Below are positions 1 to 8,234 of a DNA stretch of 44,180 nt, piece after piece; the stretch's first letter is position 1, and each line of letters begins with the position of its first letter. A program made the position numbers and the translations under genes. The notes below the pieces were generated by a model. That model did no database searches. It worked only from the letters and a program-made list of their open reading frames with translations, and was not told the origin of the DNA. Source of the stretch: an uncultured Oscillospiraceae bacterium (lineage in GTDB: Bacteria; Bacillota; Clostridia; Oscillospirales; Ruminococcaceae); the NCBI GenBank assembly GCA_934486875.1, contig CAKSPU010000016.1:1-44180 (forward strand), given 5' to 3'.

Positions 1-667
1 CGGGAGCCTTCTCGGGAGAAACGCCCAGCTCAAGGAAGCCGTCCTTGTTGTACTGAGGCTCGTTAGCGGGATCCTCAAGGTCAAGACCCTCGTGGGAAAG
101 ATGCCAGATGTTCTTGTCCTTGGAATAGTTGGTCTCTCTTGTTATTTTAAGAGGAATGTTGTGAGCCTCGGCGTAGTCGATCTCCTCGTCTCTGGATTTG
201 ATAGTCCACTCTCTCCAGGGAGCGATGATAGCCATATCGGGAGCGAAAGCCTTGATAGCAAGCTCAAATCTTACCTGGTCGTTGCCCTTGCCTGTGCAGC
301 CGTGGCAGATAGCGTCAGCGCCTTCCTTAAGAGCGATCTCAGCTATTCTCTTGGCGATGATGGGACGTGCAAAGGAGGTACCGAGGAGGTACTTGCCCTC
401 GTAAACTGCGCCTGCCTGAACGGTAGGATAAACGTAATCCTGAATAAATTCTTCCTTAAGGTCTTCGATGTAGAGCTTGGAAGCACCTGTCTTGATAGCC
501 TTTTCCTCGAGACCGTCAAGCTCTGTGCCCTGTCCTACGTCAGCGGAAACAGCGATCACCTCGCAGTTGTTGTAATTTTCCTTGAGCCAGGGAATAATGA
601 TAGAAGTGTCAAGACCGCCTGAATAAGCGAGAACTACTTTTTTGATATTTTCCTTTTTAACTGCCAT
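1..667 (-). CDS. argG: Argininosuccinate synthase, N-terminal part (runs off left edge)
   Basis: Ligates citrulline and aspartate with ATP to argininosuccinate, the penultimate step of arginine synthesis in the cytoplasm. Reading leftward from ATG at 667 gives 222 codons before the window edge; the protein begins [20 protein letters not shown]. The N-type ATP-pyrophosphatase P-loop SGGLDTS is at residues 16-22, followed by the family-typical [12 protein letters not shown] stretch and [13 protein letters not shown]. The start is fixed by GGAGGT (676-681) 8 nt upstream. The C-terminal part lies outside the window, so intactness cannot be judged. A promoter at 735-762 and a dyad at 835-876 lie upstream. 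Confidence 0.96.
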   Translation of the reverse strand, partial: MAVKKENIKKVVLAYSGGLDTSIIIPWLKENYNNCEVIAVSADVGQGTELDGLEEKAIKTGASKLYIEDLKEEFIQDYVYPTVQAGAVYEGKYLLGTSFARPIIAKRIAEIALKEGADAICHGCTGKGNDQVRFELAIKAFAPDMAIIAPWREWTIKSRDEEIDYAEAHNIPLKITRETNYSKDKNIWHLSHEGLDLEDPANEPQYNKDGFLELGVSPEKAP

Positions 668-734
668 TTTACAGTACCTCCGAAAAATTATTGACCAAAC
701 CGCCGCACATATTAATGCAGCGCTGTTGATTATT

Positions 735-762
735 ATTATACACCCTTTGCTGAAAAAGTCAA
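735..762 (-). promoter_or_regulatory. Sigma-A-type promoter of argG
   Basis: On the minus strand TTGACT (757-762) and TATAAT (735-740) are separated by 16 nt, placing the transcript start about 60 nt before the argG ATG. The -10 is a perfect consensus. Confidence 0.75.
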
Positions 763-834
763 GGCTTAAATGCATAATTTTTCCGAAATTGCGCAAAATA
801 TTCACTTTTAAAGGGGTGTTGTTGTATAAAATCC

Positions 835-876
835 GCATATATACGGTATATTATACATTTTATACTGTATATATGC
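835..876. promoter_or_regulatory. 42-bp AT-rich dyad upstream of argG
   Basis: GCATATATACGGTATA (835-850) and TATACTGTATATATGC (861-876) are inverted copies matching at 15 of 16 positions around a 10-nt centre. The dyad lies about 75 nt upstream of the argG promoter and next to the pfk terminator. The size suits a regulator site, but the sequence is not a clear ArgR box, so the protein involved is unknown. Confidence 0.5.
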
Positions 877-884
877 ATATAACA

Positions 885-930
885 TAAAAAAGTGAGCTTC
901 TCCCCCGTACCAAAAAGGGAGAAACTCACT
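885..930 (-). terminator. Intrinsic terminator of pfk
   Basis: Minus-strand hairpin just after the pfk stop: AGTGAG and TTCTCCC pair with GGGAGAA and CTCACT across a short loop, followed by a run of six T. Confidence 0.85.
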
Positions 931-938
931 TAAATAAT

Positions 939-2168
939 TTACTGATTAAGTCTGAAATGAACGGGAATGCCGTTTCTGTACTCGGTAGTCACCTCGCCCT
1001 GAATAAGAGGCAGGAAATAGTTCAGCGCATCGGTGGTAACATCGCACTTGTCATCGGTTATCCACTCGGCAGGGAAAAACTTTTCCTTGTTTGCAGCCTC
1101 AGCCACATCAAAGGAAACTATCTCAATTCTGTAAGGCTCGTTGCTTATTCTTCTGAAGCCCATCATACGTCCGCTGCTGCCCGAAAGAGCGCAGTCAACA
1201 GCCGCAGAGCCTATCCTTTCGGCTTCGTCAAGGTCGGTAAGGGACGCAATGTGGGAGCTGCATCTCTGCATAACATTCAGCTCAATGGAACGCACCTTGC
1301 AGCCGAATCTGTCCGCACAGCGGCGTTCAAGATATTTGGCAACGCCCGAATTATCCGTATGTCCGAAAGCGTCCGCACCTGTTTTCACATACTGCCTGTC
1401 GGTGGGGACGATACCCTCGGAAACTGCGATTATAACAGCACGGTAGCGCTTCATCATTCGTGCAGCATCGTCAAGGAAATGCTCCATATCAAAGCCGTTT
1501 GGGAACGCCTCGGGAACATAGATAAGGTGGGGCGCAGGCTCGCCGTTTGCACGGAGAACGCAGGAGGAAGCTGTGAGCCAGCCCGCATTTCTGCCCATTA
1601 TCTCAACAATAGTGATGGACTGGATACTGTAAACACGGCTGTCTCTGATAATTTCCTGTAGGGTGGTGGCAACATACTTTGCGGCAGAGCCGAAGCCGGG
1701 GGTATGGTCGGTCATAGGGAGGTCATTGTCGATAGTCTTGGGCACGCCTATAATTTTGATATCCTTGCCCACAGCCTTGCAGTAGCTGTCAAGCTTCATA
1801 ACAGTGTCCATAGAGTCATTGCCGCCGATGTAGAAAAATGCCTTTATGTCATATTCCTCAAAGGTCTTGATTATCTTCATATATTCAGCCTCGGTGCGGC
1901 TGTCCTCGGGGTCATACTCCGCCAGCTTGTAGCGGCAGGAGCCAAGAACGGTGGATGGAGTTTTTTTCATAAGCTCCACATCGTGTTCGGAGGTGAGAAT
2001 GCTGTCAAGGGGAACGAGATCTCCGTTTATCATACCCTCGATGCCGTTGACAGAGCCGTATATCCTGCCTATCTCGGGACATTTGAGAGCTCTGCGGAAA
2101 ATTCCCGCAAGAGAAGCGTTGATAGCGGCTGTAGGGCCGCCCGACTGAGCTGCTGCAATATTAAACAT
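939..2168 (-). CDS. 6-phosphofructokinase, PPi-dependent type
   Basis: Phosphorylates fructose 6-phosphate in glycolysis; the PPi type is reversible. The start is set at ATG 2168 (409 aa), because the family begins about eight residues before AQSGGPTAAIN and a GGAC-type ribosome site lies upstream; a longer frame from GTG 2228 adds 20 atypical residues. Motifs: AQSGGP at residues 7-12, GGNDS at 115-119, PKTIDND at 143-149, TPGFGSAAKY at 156-165. Asp118 in GGND and Lys144 in PKTIDND are the residues known to go with pyrophosphate rather than ATP as donor (ATP enzymes have GGDGS and PGTIDND). The call of PPi use is therefore residue-based and untested. Expressed alone, with its own terminator, divergent from the GH59 gene across a region holding paired operators. 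Confidence 0.92.
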   Translation of the reverse strand: MFNIAAAQSGGPTAAINASLAGIFRRALKCPEIGRIYGSVNGIEGMINGDLVPLDSILTSEHDVELMKKTPSTVLGSCRYKLAEYDPEDSRTEAEYMKIIKTFEEYDIKAFFYIGGNDSMDTVMKLDSYCKAVGKDIKIIGVPKTIDNDLPMTDHTPGFGSAAKYVATTLQEIIRDSRVYSIQSITIVEIMGRNAGWLTASSCVLRANGEPAPHLIYVPEAFPNGFDMEHFLDDAARMMKRYRAVIIAVSEGIVPTDRQYVKTGADAFGHTDNSGVAKYLERRCADRFGCKVRSIELNVMQRCSSHIASLTDLDEAERIGSAAVDCALSGSSGRMMGFRRISNEPYRIEIVSFDVAEAANKEKFFPAEWITDDKCDVTTDALNYFLPLIQGEVTTEYRNGIPVHFRLNQ

Positions 2169-2257
2169 AACGTTACCGTCCTTTTCACCGAAAGCGCTCG
2201 GCTTATTTTCCTGATTATATTTTAACACAGGGGACGGATATAATGCTATATGCAGAC

Positions 2258-2320
2258 TTCACGATATTTTTTGTGAATGTTGTTCAAATCGTGGCACATT
2301 TTCACATAAAATATCGTGAA
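2258..2320. promoter_or_regulatory. Paired palindromic operator-like sites between pfk and GH59
   Basis: TTCACGATATTTTTTGTGAA (2258-2277) and TTCACATAAAATATCGTGAA (2301-2320) are inverted copies of each other at 19 of 20 positions, 23 nt apart. Each arm is itself a palindrome of the form TTCAC-N10-GTGAA. Centre-to-centre distance is 43 nt, about four helical turns, which suits two cooperating dimers or a looped repressor. They sit about 90-150 nt upstream of the pfk start and 160-220 nt upstream of the GH59 promoter. The half site TTGTGAA resembles Rex-type half sites, but the spacing does not fit Rex; the cognate regulator is not identified. Confidence 0.6.
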
Positions 2321-2479
2321 AAGGTTTACATTTTTGACTTTGCAAAATAATATCCGCCCTTCCTATCCGAACAAACAATTGCCGTGACACAATTATTTCA
2401 ACACCTCGGACTTAAAAGCATCACATATAATTATCGGCAGTTTATGCTAAAAAAGTAATAATCTGCAAAATATTTCAGA

Positions 2480-2508
2480 TTGACCCGGTATGAAAAATGC
2501 TCTATAAT
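2480..2508 (+). promoter_or_regulatory. Sigma-A-type promoter of the GH59-MATE operon
   Basis: TTGACC (2480-2485), a 17-nt spacer and TATAAT (2503-2508). The transcript would carry an untranslated leader of about 80 nt before the TTG start at 2594. Confidence 0.8.
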
Positions 2509-2593
2509 AAGCATATGAGAAGAATTGTGCGCACGGTTCTCTTTTATCGGAACAGCTTGATTTTTATAATAATGTCTGAGAGGGAGAATTGCT

Positions 2594-5302
2594 TTGGATA
2601 ATATGAAGAGGATCGCTGCCTGCGGGGCAGCGGCGGCTGTTATGCTTTCCGCCGCCGCCCCTGTGAGCTGCGTGGAGGGTACCACTATGGATAAAAATGA
2701 GATAATCATTGACGGAACTACTGCCGATCTTAACGAAAATATGCGGTACAGGGGTGCGGGAATGGTGAGCGGAAACAATTCCTCCCGCCTGCTCCTTGAC
2801 TACAAGGCAGAAAAACCCGAAGCATATTGGGAGATACTTAACTATATGTTCGGCAAAGACGGCATCGGCATCACACATCTTAAGCTTGAAATGGGCTCGG
2901 ACGTGAACTCATCTTCGGGAACAGAGCCCTCCGTTATGCGAAACGCCGATGAAAAGGCAGATGTAACAAGAGGTGCGGGATATCAGCTTGCGGCGGACGC
3001 AAAGGAGATAAATCCCGACCTAACCCTTGATATGCTCTGGTGGAGCGAGCCGAAATGGATAACCGACGCAGAGGACATTTACGCCGCAAGATACAAGTGG
3101 TACAAAGGCACTCTCGACAGTGCCTATGAGACCTACGGAATAAAATTTGACTATGTGAGCGCCGTTCAGAACGAGCGTGGAGCTGACCTTGAATGGGTGA
3201 AATACCTTTCGTCACACCTGAAAAGCGAGACCGACTGCCCCTATGATTACTCAAAGATAAAGCTGGTAGGCGGTGAAGAGGTATGCACCTGGGGCTTTGC
3301 TGACAGAATGTATGAGGACAGCGAGCTTATGGACGCTGTTGATGTTGTGGGAAGCCATTACACAAGCAGCTCCACGGCAGCGGCAAAAAAGCTTGCGGCG
3401 GAGCACGGAAAGGAGCTGTGGTTCAGCGAAGCAAGCTCACCTATGGGCTATTCCCAAGGCACATACCGCTTTGACGGCTCGGGTCTTTCGGGAATAAACG
3501 GCGCTCTCGACATTGCAAACCGCATCATCGGAATGTACCCCAACGGAAATATGACCCTTTATGAGTATCAGCCCGTAATTTCTGCGTATTATGACGGAGT
3601 CTGCTACTGCCAGAAGCAGCTCATCTCCGCCTGCGACCCCTGGAGCGGATATTATCTTCTAGACAGCGGATTTTTTATGTCTCTCCACTTCTCACAGTTC
3701 ATTGAAAAGGGCTGGGCATTCGTGGAAAGCGGCTGCTACAGTGACGGAAAGCCCGGCGGCGACGGTCACGCTATCGTTGACGCAGTTTACAGCTATATGA
3801 CTGCCGCAGACCCCGACACAGGGGATTACAGCACCGTTATCACCAACACCACCGCCGATACCATTGATTATACATTCAAGGTGTCCTCACTTGAAAAGGC
3901 ATCTGCCGATGTGAGCGTGTGGGAAACAAGAGGTCCCGACAGCGGCAGCTGCGACGAGAATTATTTCAAGAAAATTTCCGTCATAACCCCTGAGGAAAAG
4001 AACGGGGAATATACATACACCGTTTCCGTAAAGCCCGATTCTATCGTTACTGTGTCCACCGTTTCTCCCGAGAGAACAGAGTATGAGAATAAAGACACTT
4101 CCGAAAGGACAGTCCTCCCCCTCCCCTATTACGATGATTTTGAGTATTCGGACTATCCCGAGGACTATCTTGCATCAAGGGGCAGTGCTCCGAGATACAC
4201 CACCGATGAGGGCGGTGCATTTGAAGTAGAGGTCTCTGAGAACGGCAATGCCCTTGTCCAGCAGATAACCGAGGACATAAAGGCAAAGGAATGGGGCTGG
4301 ACACCCGACCCTGTTACAAATCTGGGCGATGACAGGTGGTATAACTACAGCGTTTGCGTAAACGCAGCCTTTGACCCTGCCGAGGACAAGAGGACAAATT
4401 ACGTTGGTGCAGGTCTCCGATACACCCTTGCCTGCAACGGATACAGCGGCTACCGGATACAGCTTTTCGAGGACGGAAGCTGGAAGCTGAAAGCAAACAA
4501 ATCCGACAAGGCAGACGGAAAGATAGAGGGCTTTGACGGCTCGGTTCCCCACAACATAAAGATAGAAGCGGAAAACACTCTTATCCGTGCATATGTTGAC
4601 GATGCGCTCCTGACCGAATATGAGTCCGACGGCGATACCTTTATCGGCGCAGGCAGAGCGGCTCTTTACAGCTCCTACAACAAAAACCGCTTTGAGGACA
4701 TTTCCATAATGCCCGTAGGCGATGATGTGTACGTGACCCGATATGACAACACAGACCCCTGCTTTGAGTATGAGGGCGAGTGGGAGCACAACACAATGAG
4801 CAGCTACAAAAACTATAAGAGAACCATTTCCAAGGGCAGCAAGGACAGCGTTCTCACCGTAAGCTTTGACGGAACAGGCTTTGCTCTGACAGGCGAAACA
4901 GGCGCAGAGACCGTACTTTCCGTTTCGGTAGACGGCAGCGAAGCTGAGATAAAGGGCATTTACAAAACAGGCTCAAGAGAGACCTCTCTTCGCATAGACG
5001 GACTTGAAAACGGTCATCACACCGCAAAAATAACCGTTGCAGCGGGCGGTTACAGCGTTGACGGAATGGAAGTCATAGGTGGAGATATCCCGCTCCCCGC
5101 AGAGGAAGCCGAGGAAGAGACCGTGACAGAAACCGAGTCATCAGATGTATCCGCAGAAGAGACCGTGACCGAAGCCGAGTCCTCAGAGGAAACGGCTGCA
5201 TCGGCTTCACCAAAAAAATCGGCAGCCCCCGCAATAATTGCCGCAGGTGCAGCAGCGGCAGCAGGTGCGGCTGTAGCAATAAACAGGAAAAAGAAAAAGT
5301 AA
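2594..5302 (+). CDS. Cell-surface GH59 family glycosidase (galactocerebrosidase-like)
   Basis: Predicted retaining beta-galactosidase-type enzyme related to galactosylceramidases, 902 aa. A TTG start is chosen because AGGGAG (2581-2586) sits 7 nt upstream; ATG at 2603 would be 16 nt away. Residues 4-26 form a signal peptide. The catalytic barrel (about 40-400) shows GH59 hallmarks: SRLLLDY, LKLEMGSDVNSSSGTEPS, an acid/base in VQNER (Glu194), VDVVGSHY, a nucleophile in LWFSEAS (Glu279), and DPWSGYYLLDSGFFMS. Two beta-rich modules follow (about 500-700 lectin-like; about 715-825 carbohydrate-binding-like). The tail is Glu/Thr-rich, then an Ala-rich transmembrane stretch and a Lys/Arg end, with no LPXTG, so it is probably membrane-anchored outside the cell. 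The stop is one base before the MATE gene start, so the two form an operon. The substrate is not proven. Confidence 0.85.
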   Translation: MDNMKRIAACGAAAAVMLSAAAPVSCVEGTTMDKNEIIIDGTTADLNENMRYRGAGMVSGNNSSRLLLDYKAEKPEAYWEILNYMFGKDGIGITHLKLEMGSDVNSSSGTEPSVMRNADEKADVTRGAGYQLAADAKEINPDLTLDMLWWSEPKWITDAEDIYAARYKWYKGTLDSAYETYGIKFDYVSAVQNERGADLEWVKYLSSHLKSETDCPYDYSKIKLVGGEEVCTWGFADRMYEDSELMDAVDVVGSHYTSSSTAAAKKLAAEHGKELWFSEASSPMGYSQGTYRFDGSGLSGINGALDIANRIIGMYPNGNMTLYEYQPVISAYYDGVCYCQKQLISACDPWSGYYLLDSGFFMSLHFSQFIEKGWAFVESGCYSDGKPGGDGHAIVDAVYSYMTAADPDTGDYSTVITNTTADTIDYTFKVSSLEKASADVSVWETRGPDSGSCDENYFKKISVITPEEKNGEYTYTVSVKPDSIVTVSTVSPERTEYENKDTSERTVLPLPYYDDFEYSDYPEDYLASRGSAPRYTTDEGGAFEVEVSENGNALVQQITEDIKAKEWGWTPDPVTNLGDDRWYNYSVCVNAAFDPAEDKRTNYVGAGLRYTLACNGYSGYRIQLFEDGSWKLKANKSDKADGKIEGFDGSVPHNIKIEAENTLIRAYVDDALLTEYESDGDTFIGAGRAALYSSYNKNRFEDISIMPVGDDVYVTRYDNTDPCFEYEGEWEHNTMSSYKNYKRTISKGSKDSVLTVSFDGTGFALTGETGAETVLSVSVDGSEAEIKGIYKTGSRETSLRIDGLENGHHTAKITVAAGGYSVDGMEVIGGDIPLPAEEAEEETVTETESSDVSAEETVTEAESSEETAASASPKKSAAPAIIAAGAAAAAGAAVAINRKKKK

Positions 5303-5303
5303 T

Positions 5304-6644
5304 ATGAACACATCACGGAATATGACCGAGGGCAGCGAAACAGGGCATATCATAAGCTTTGCCCTGCCGCTGCTGGGCGGAAACCTTTTGCAGCAGACCT
5401 ACAATATCGTTGACACTATTATAGTCGGGCATTTTCTCGGTGACAATGCCCTGGCGGCGGTGGGCGCAACAGGTTCCATAACCTACCTTTTCTACACCCT
5501 CTGCATAGGTCTTTCCATAGGCGCAGGGGTCATAATCTCACAGCTTTTCGGGGCGGGGGATATGAAGAAAATGCGCCTTGCGATAATAAATTCCGCAGCG
5601 GTCACGGCGGTGTTCGGAATTGCCGTGAGCATAATTTCCGCACTGCTTGCAGAGCCTGTTCTGAGGGCGTTGAATGTTCCCGAAATGCTCATCGGTGATG
5701 CTGTCCTTTATATGAAGATAGCCTGCGGCGGAACTGCGGCGGTGGCGGCATACAACTGGATAAACGCCGTGATGAGGGCTTTGGGCGACTCGAAAACGCC
5801 CCTTATATTCCTCGGTGCGGCAAGCCTCTTAAATGCTGCCCTCGACCTGCTTTTTGTAATGGTTCTGGGACTTGGTATAGGCGGTGCTGCATTTGCCACG
5901 GTGCTTGCTCAGGGACTTTCGGCGCTTGTATGCATAATCTATTGCTTCTCACGGTGCAGCGAGCTGAAAATGACCCGTGAGGACATTCGGGCAGACAGGA
6001 AAATGATGATAAAGTGCATCGGCGCAGGACTGCCGATAGCCGCTCAGAACGGACTTATCTCCGTTTCAATGGTGGCTCTCCAGAGGGTCACAAACGGCTT
6101 TGGCGAGACAGTTATGGCGGCATACACCGTTTCTATGAGGATAGAGCAGTTCATTCAGCAGCCCTTTTCCTCCCTGAATGCCGCCGTTTCCACCTTTACA
6201 GGGCAGAACATCGGTGCAGGGCGGTCGGACAGAGCCGTTAAGGGAATGGTGTCCGCCATAAAGATAGCCGTTCTCTTTGCATTCGCCGTCCTCGTCATAT
6301 TTATCCTTTTCGGCAAGGCGATAACGGGCATATTTGTAAGCGGCGAAGATGTCATTTTCATCGCTTCCCGTGCCATCGTGCTCACGGGCTGCTTTTACTG
6401 GGCGCTGGGCATTATCCACACTGTAAGAGGATTTTTAAACGGTGCGGGCGATACGGGCTATGCTCTTGTAAACGGCACAGCTGAGGTCATCTGCCGAATA
6501 GGTCTTTCCCTGCTGCTCACCTCCGTGGCGGCTATAGGTCACCTGGGCATATGGCTCACCACCTGCTGCACCTGGTTTGTGACAGCGGCTGTCAGCCTTA
6601 TGAGATTCGGGAGCGGCAAATGGAAAAGCAAGGCGAAAATATAA
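5304..6644 (+). CDS. MATE family multidrug/sodium antiporter
   Basis: Twelve-helix exporter of the MATE (MOP superfamily) type, 446 aa, the usual length. The N-terminal half has the family pattern ALPLLGGNLLQQTYNIVDT followed by VGHFLG and GLSIGAGVIISQLFGA; the second repeat begins near residue 235 with GAGLPIAAQNGL. Expected to move cationic compounds out of the cell using a Na+ or H+ gradient. It begins one base after the glycosidase stop, with only a weak ribosome site inside that gene's Lys-rich end, so it is probably translationally coupled. The link suggests export of something released or met during glycan or glycolipid breakdown, but that is inference. A strong terminator follows. Confidence 0.92.
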   Translation: MNTSRNMTEGSETGHIISFALPLLGGNLLQQTYNIVDTIIVGHFLGDNALAAVGATGSITYLFYTLCIGLSIGAGVIISQLFGAGDMKKMRLAIINSAAVTAVFGIAVSIISALLAEPVLRALNVPEMLIGDAVLYMKIACGGTAAVAAYNWINAVMRALGDSKTPLIFLGAASLLNAALDLLFVMVLGLGIGGAAFATVLAQGLSALVCIIYCFSRCSELKMTREDIRADRKMMIKCIGAGLPIAAQNGLISVSMVALQRVTNGFGETVMAAYTVSMRIEQFIQQPFSSLNAAVSTFTGQNIGAGRSDRAVKGMVSAIKIAVLFAFAVLVIFILFGKAITGIFVSGEDVIFIASRAIVLTGCFYWALGIIHTVRGFLNGAGDTGYALVNGTAEVICRIGLSLLLTSVAAIGHLGIWLTTCCTWFVTAAVSLMRFGSGKWKSKAKI

Positions 6645-6653
6645 TATTATTAT

Positions 6654-6696
6654 AACTGCTTCCGTGCCGATACATTGGCACGGAAGCAGTTTTGTC
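6654..6696 (+). terminator. Intrinsic terminator of the GH59-MATE operon
   Basis: A 15-bp perfect stem, AACTGCTTCCGTGCC paired with GGCACGGAAGCAGTT around an 8-nt loop, followed by TTTTG. Its stem core is closely related to the hairpin at 7041-7076. Confidence 0.88.
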
Positions 6697-7040
6697 TGTC
6701 GAAAAAGATATTGGTCTTGTACAAACTGTACAAAAAGCTTGGGGGCGTTGCTTTGTCCAAAACGTTCCACCGGAACGTTTTGGAGGTTTAGCAAGTCCGC
6801 ACCGTTAAAAGGGGAGTGCGATCTGGTGAAGCTAACTTCACCTACGCCTCCCCTCGAAATGCTTTCGCATTTCTCACCCTTTGCTCCGTTTTTTGAAATA
6901 AAGGGAGATTTCGCCCTCTGCGGAGGACGACGAGGGGCTCCACCCCTCGACCCCGCCACCTTTGAAAAGGTGGACGAAACTTTAACTGTTGGGTTTATTT
7001 ATGCAACTTTTTTCGTTATGCTGCTTTTTCTACAAGCTGT
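6697..7040. repeat. Gene-free block of short hairpins, probable intergenic repeat
   Basis: About 340 bp without a credible gene. It contains a perfect 12-bp inverted repeat CCAAAACGTTCC / GGAACGTTTTGG (6757-6783), GTGAAGCTAACTTCAC (6827-6842), a hairpin around AAATGC/GCATTT (about 6867-6883), GAGGGGCTCCACCCCTC (about 6932-6948) and CCACCTTTGAAAAGGTGG (6956-6973). A 130-codon open frame crosses it but has low-complexity, non-protein-like content and no ribosome site. Back-to-back small hairpins between two related terminators suggest a mobile or decayed repeat. No other copy is visible in this window. Confidence 0.5.
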
Positions 7041-7076
7041 GCTTCAGTGCCGATAAATTGGCTCTGAAGCTTTTTT
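7041..7076 (+). terminator. Terminator-like hairpin related to the one at 6654
   Basis: GCTTCAGTGCC pairs with GGCTCTGAAGC (two mismatches) around GATAAATT and is followed by six T. The hairpin at 6658-6687 has the same architecture, GCTTCCGTGCC, GATACATT, GGCACGGAAGC, so the two look like diverged copies flanking the block between them. Confidence 0.6.
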
Positions 7077-7138
7077 GTTATAAATGTCAAATAAACAAGC
7101 CTTGATTTGTGACAACAGTAAAATTTTTCAAACGGCTA

Positions 7139-7168
7139 TTGACAGCACGAACCGTGCAGCTTTATGCT
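7139..7168 (+). promoter_or_regulatory. Promoter with spacer dyad upstream of the MerR-type gene
   Basis: TTGACA (7139-7144), an 18-nt spacer and TATGCT (7163-7168). The spacer holds the dyad GCACG-AAC-CGTGC (7145-7157). MerR proteins typically bind dyads inside such promoter spacers, so autoregulation is likely. Confidence 0.55.
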
Positions 7169-7190
7169 TTTTATTGCAGGAGGTGCTGTG

Positions 7191-8216
7191 ATGAAAACAC
7201 TCAGCGAGGTCGTAAAATTAGTCGGAATGTCACGGCGTGTCATTCAGGAATATGAAAAAGCGGGGCTGTCAAAAACGCCCTCTGAAACAAACAAATACGG
7301 ACATCTGCTATATGATGACAAGACCATAAAGCGGCTGCGGCAGATACGCTTTTACCGTGATATGGGCTATGACAAAAAGCAGATAAAGGCACTGCTGGAC
7401 AAGAAGCTTGACAGCCGTGAAGAGCTATTGTCAAGGATAGAGCTGCTGGAGCAGGAAAAGAGACGGCTCGAAGTCCTTATCGGCACGGCAAGGGAAATGA
7501 CGGAGGAGGGGATTTCCCCGTCGGCTCTGCACACGTCCGTTCCCTTGTTTGACGAGCTGTCTTATGATACCTTATCGGCAATGATAGGTATGTCATACTT
7601 TGAGAATATGACCGAAAGCTTTTTTAATGAAAGCTTTTTAAGTACATTTACAGAAAAAGACGGTGAAAATATGACAGAGACCGCCGAAAAGCTCATCGAA
7701 TGCTTTGAACAGGGAATATCCTGCGAAAGTGATGAAGTCCAGGGATATGTAAAGAAGCTTCACAGCATTGCTTCAAAAGCATTGTCAGGGTCTGTATTTA
7801 TATTCTCGATGTTTGTCAGCATTCCCCTTTCCCCTGATACCGAATCGGCAAAGGAGCTTGACGATGCTTTCGGTGGGGGCTGTGCGGAATATATTTCTTC
7901 AGCCGTCCGATATTACTGCAAAAACGGGCTTGATAATCCTGCCGACAATACCATTATGAGCGCAATAAAAGCGCTGTGGGGCTATGAAAAAATCGGTCTT
8001 GATGCCGATGCTCCCGAGGTCAGAGCCGAAGTCCAAAAAATATACGGCATTATGGACACAATGAATTTTATTCTGCCCGACAAGCGCATAAATGCTCTTT
8101 ACCGTTTCGGCAGGCTTATCGGCAGCAGGGAGCTGTCGGAGCAGCTTGAAGGCGATAACGGGAAATACGAATATGTTTCACGGGCAGTATGCAGCTATTG
8201 CGAAAAATTATTATAA
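7191..8216 (+). CDS. MerR-family transcriptional regulator with unrecognised C-terminal sensor domain
   Basis: 341 aa from ATG 7191, fixed by AGGAGGTG (7178-7185) 5 nt upstream; an earlier in-frame start at 7164 lacks such a site. Residues 1-70 form the MerR winged helix: MKTLSEVVKLVGMSRRVIQE, an NKYGHLLYDD wing, then IKRLRQIRFYRDMGYDKKQI. Residues about 72-105 are a dimerising coiled coil. The remaining 230 residues are mostly helical, much longer than in metal-sensing MerR proteins, and do not match a family I recognise. A small-molecule or peptide sensor role is only inferred. A lipoprotein gene starts 18 nt after the stop and is probably cotranscribed. Confidence 0.85.
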   Translation: MKTLSEVVKLVGMSRRVIQEYEKAGLSKTPSETNKYGHLLYDDKTIKRLRQIRFYRDMGYDKKQIKALLDKKLDSREELLSRIELLEQEKRRLEVLIGTAREMTEEGISPSALHTSVPLFDELSYDTLSAMIGMSYFENMTESFFNESFLSTFTEKDGENMTETAEKLIECFEQGISCESDEVQGYVKKLHSIASKALSGSVFIFSMFVSIPLSPDTESAKELDDAFGGGCAEYISSAVRYYCKNGLDNPADNTIMSAIKALWGYEKIGLDADAPEVRAEVQKIYGIMDTMNFILPDKRINALYRFGRLIGSRELSEQLEGDNGKYEYVSRAVCSYCEKLL

Positions 8217-8234
8217 TATAAAAGGAGATTTTTT

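Noticed and set aside
2258..2320. Rex or CcpA binding site
   Set aside because: The palindrome is TTCAC-N10-GTGAA; the Rex spacing (TTGTGAA-N4-TTCACAA) and the CcpA cre core are not met.
6664..7056. 130-codon open frame across the hairpin block
   Set aside because: It begins inside the MATE terminator, lacks a ribosome site, and its translation only reflects the short inverted repeats.
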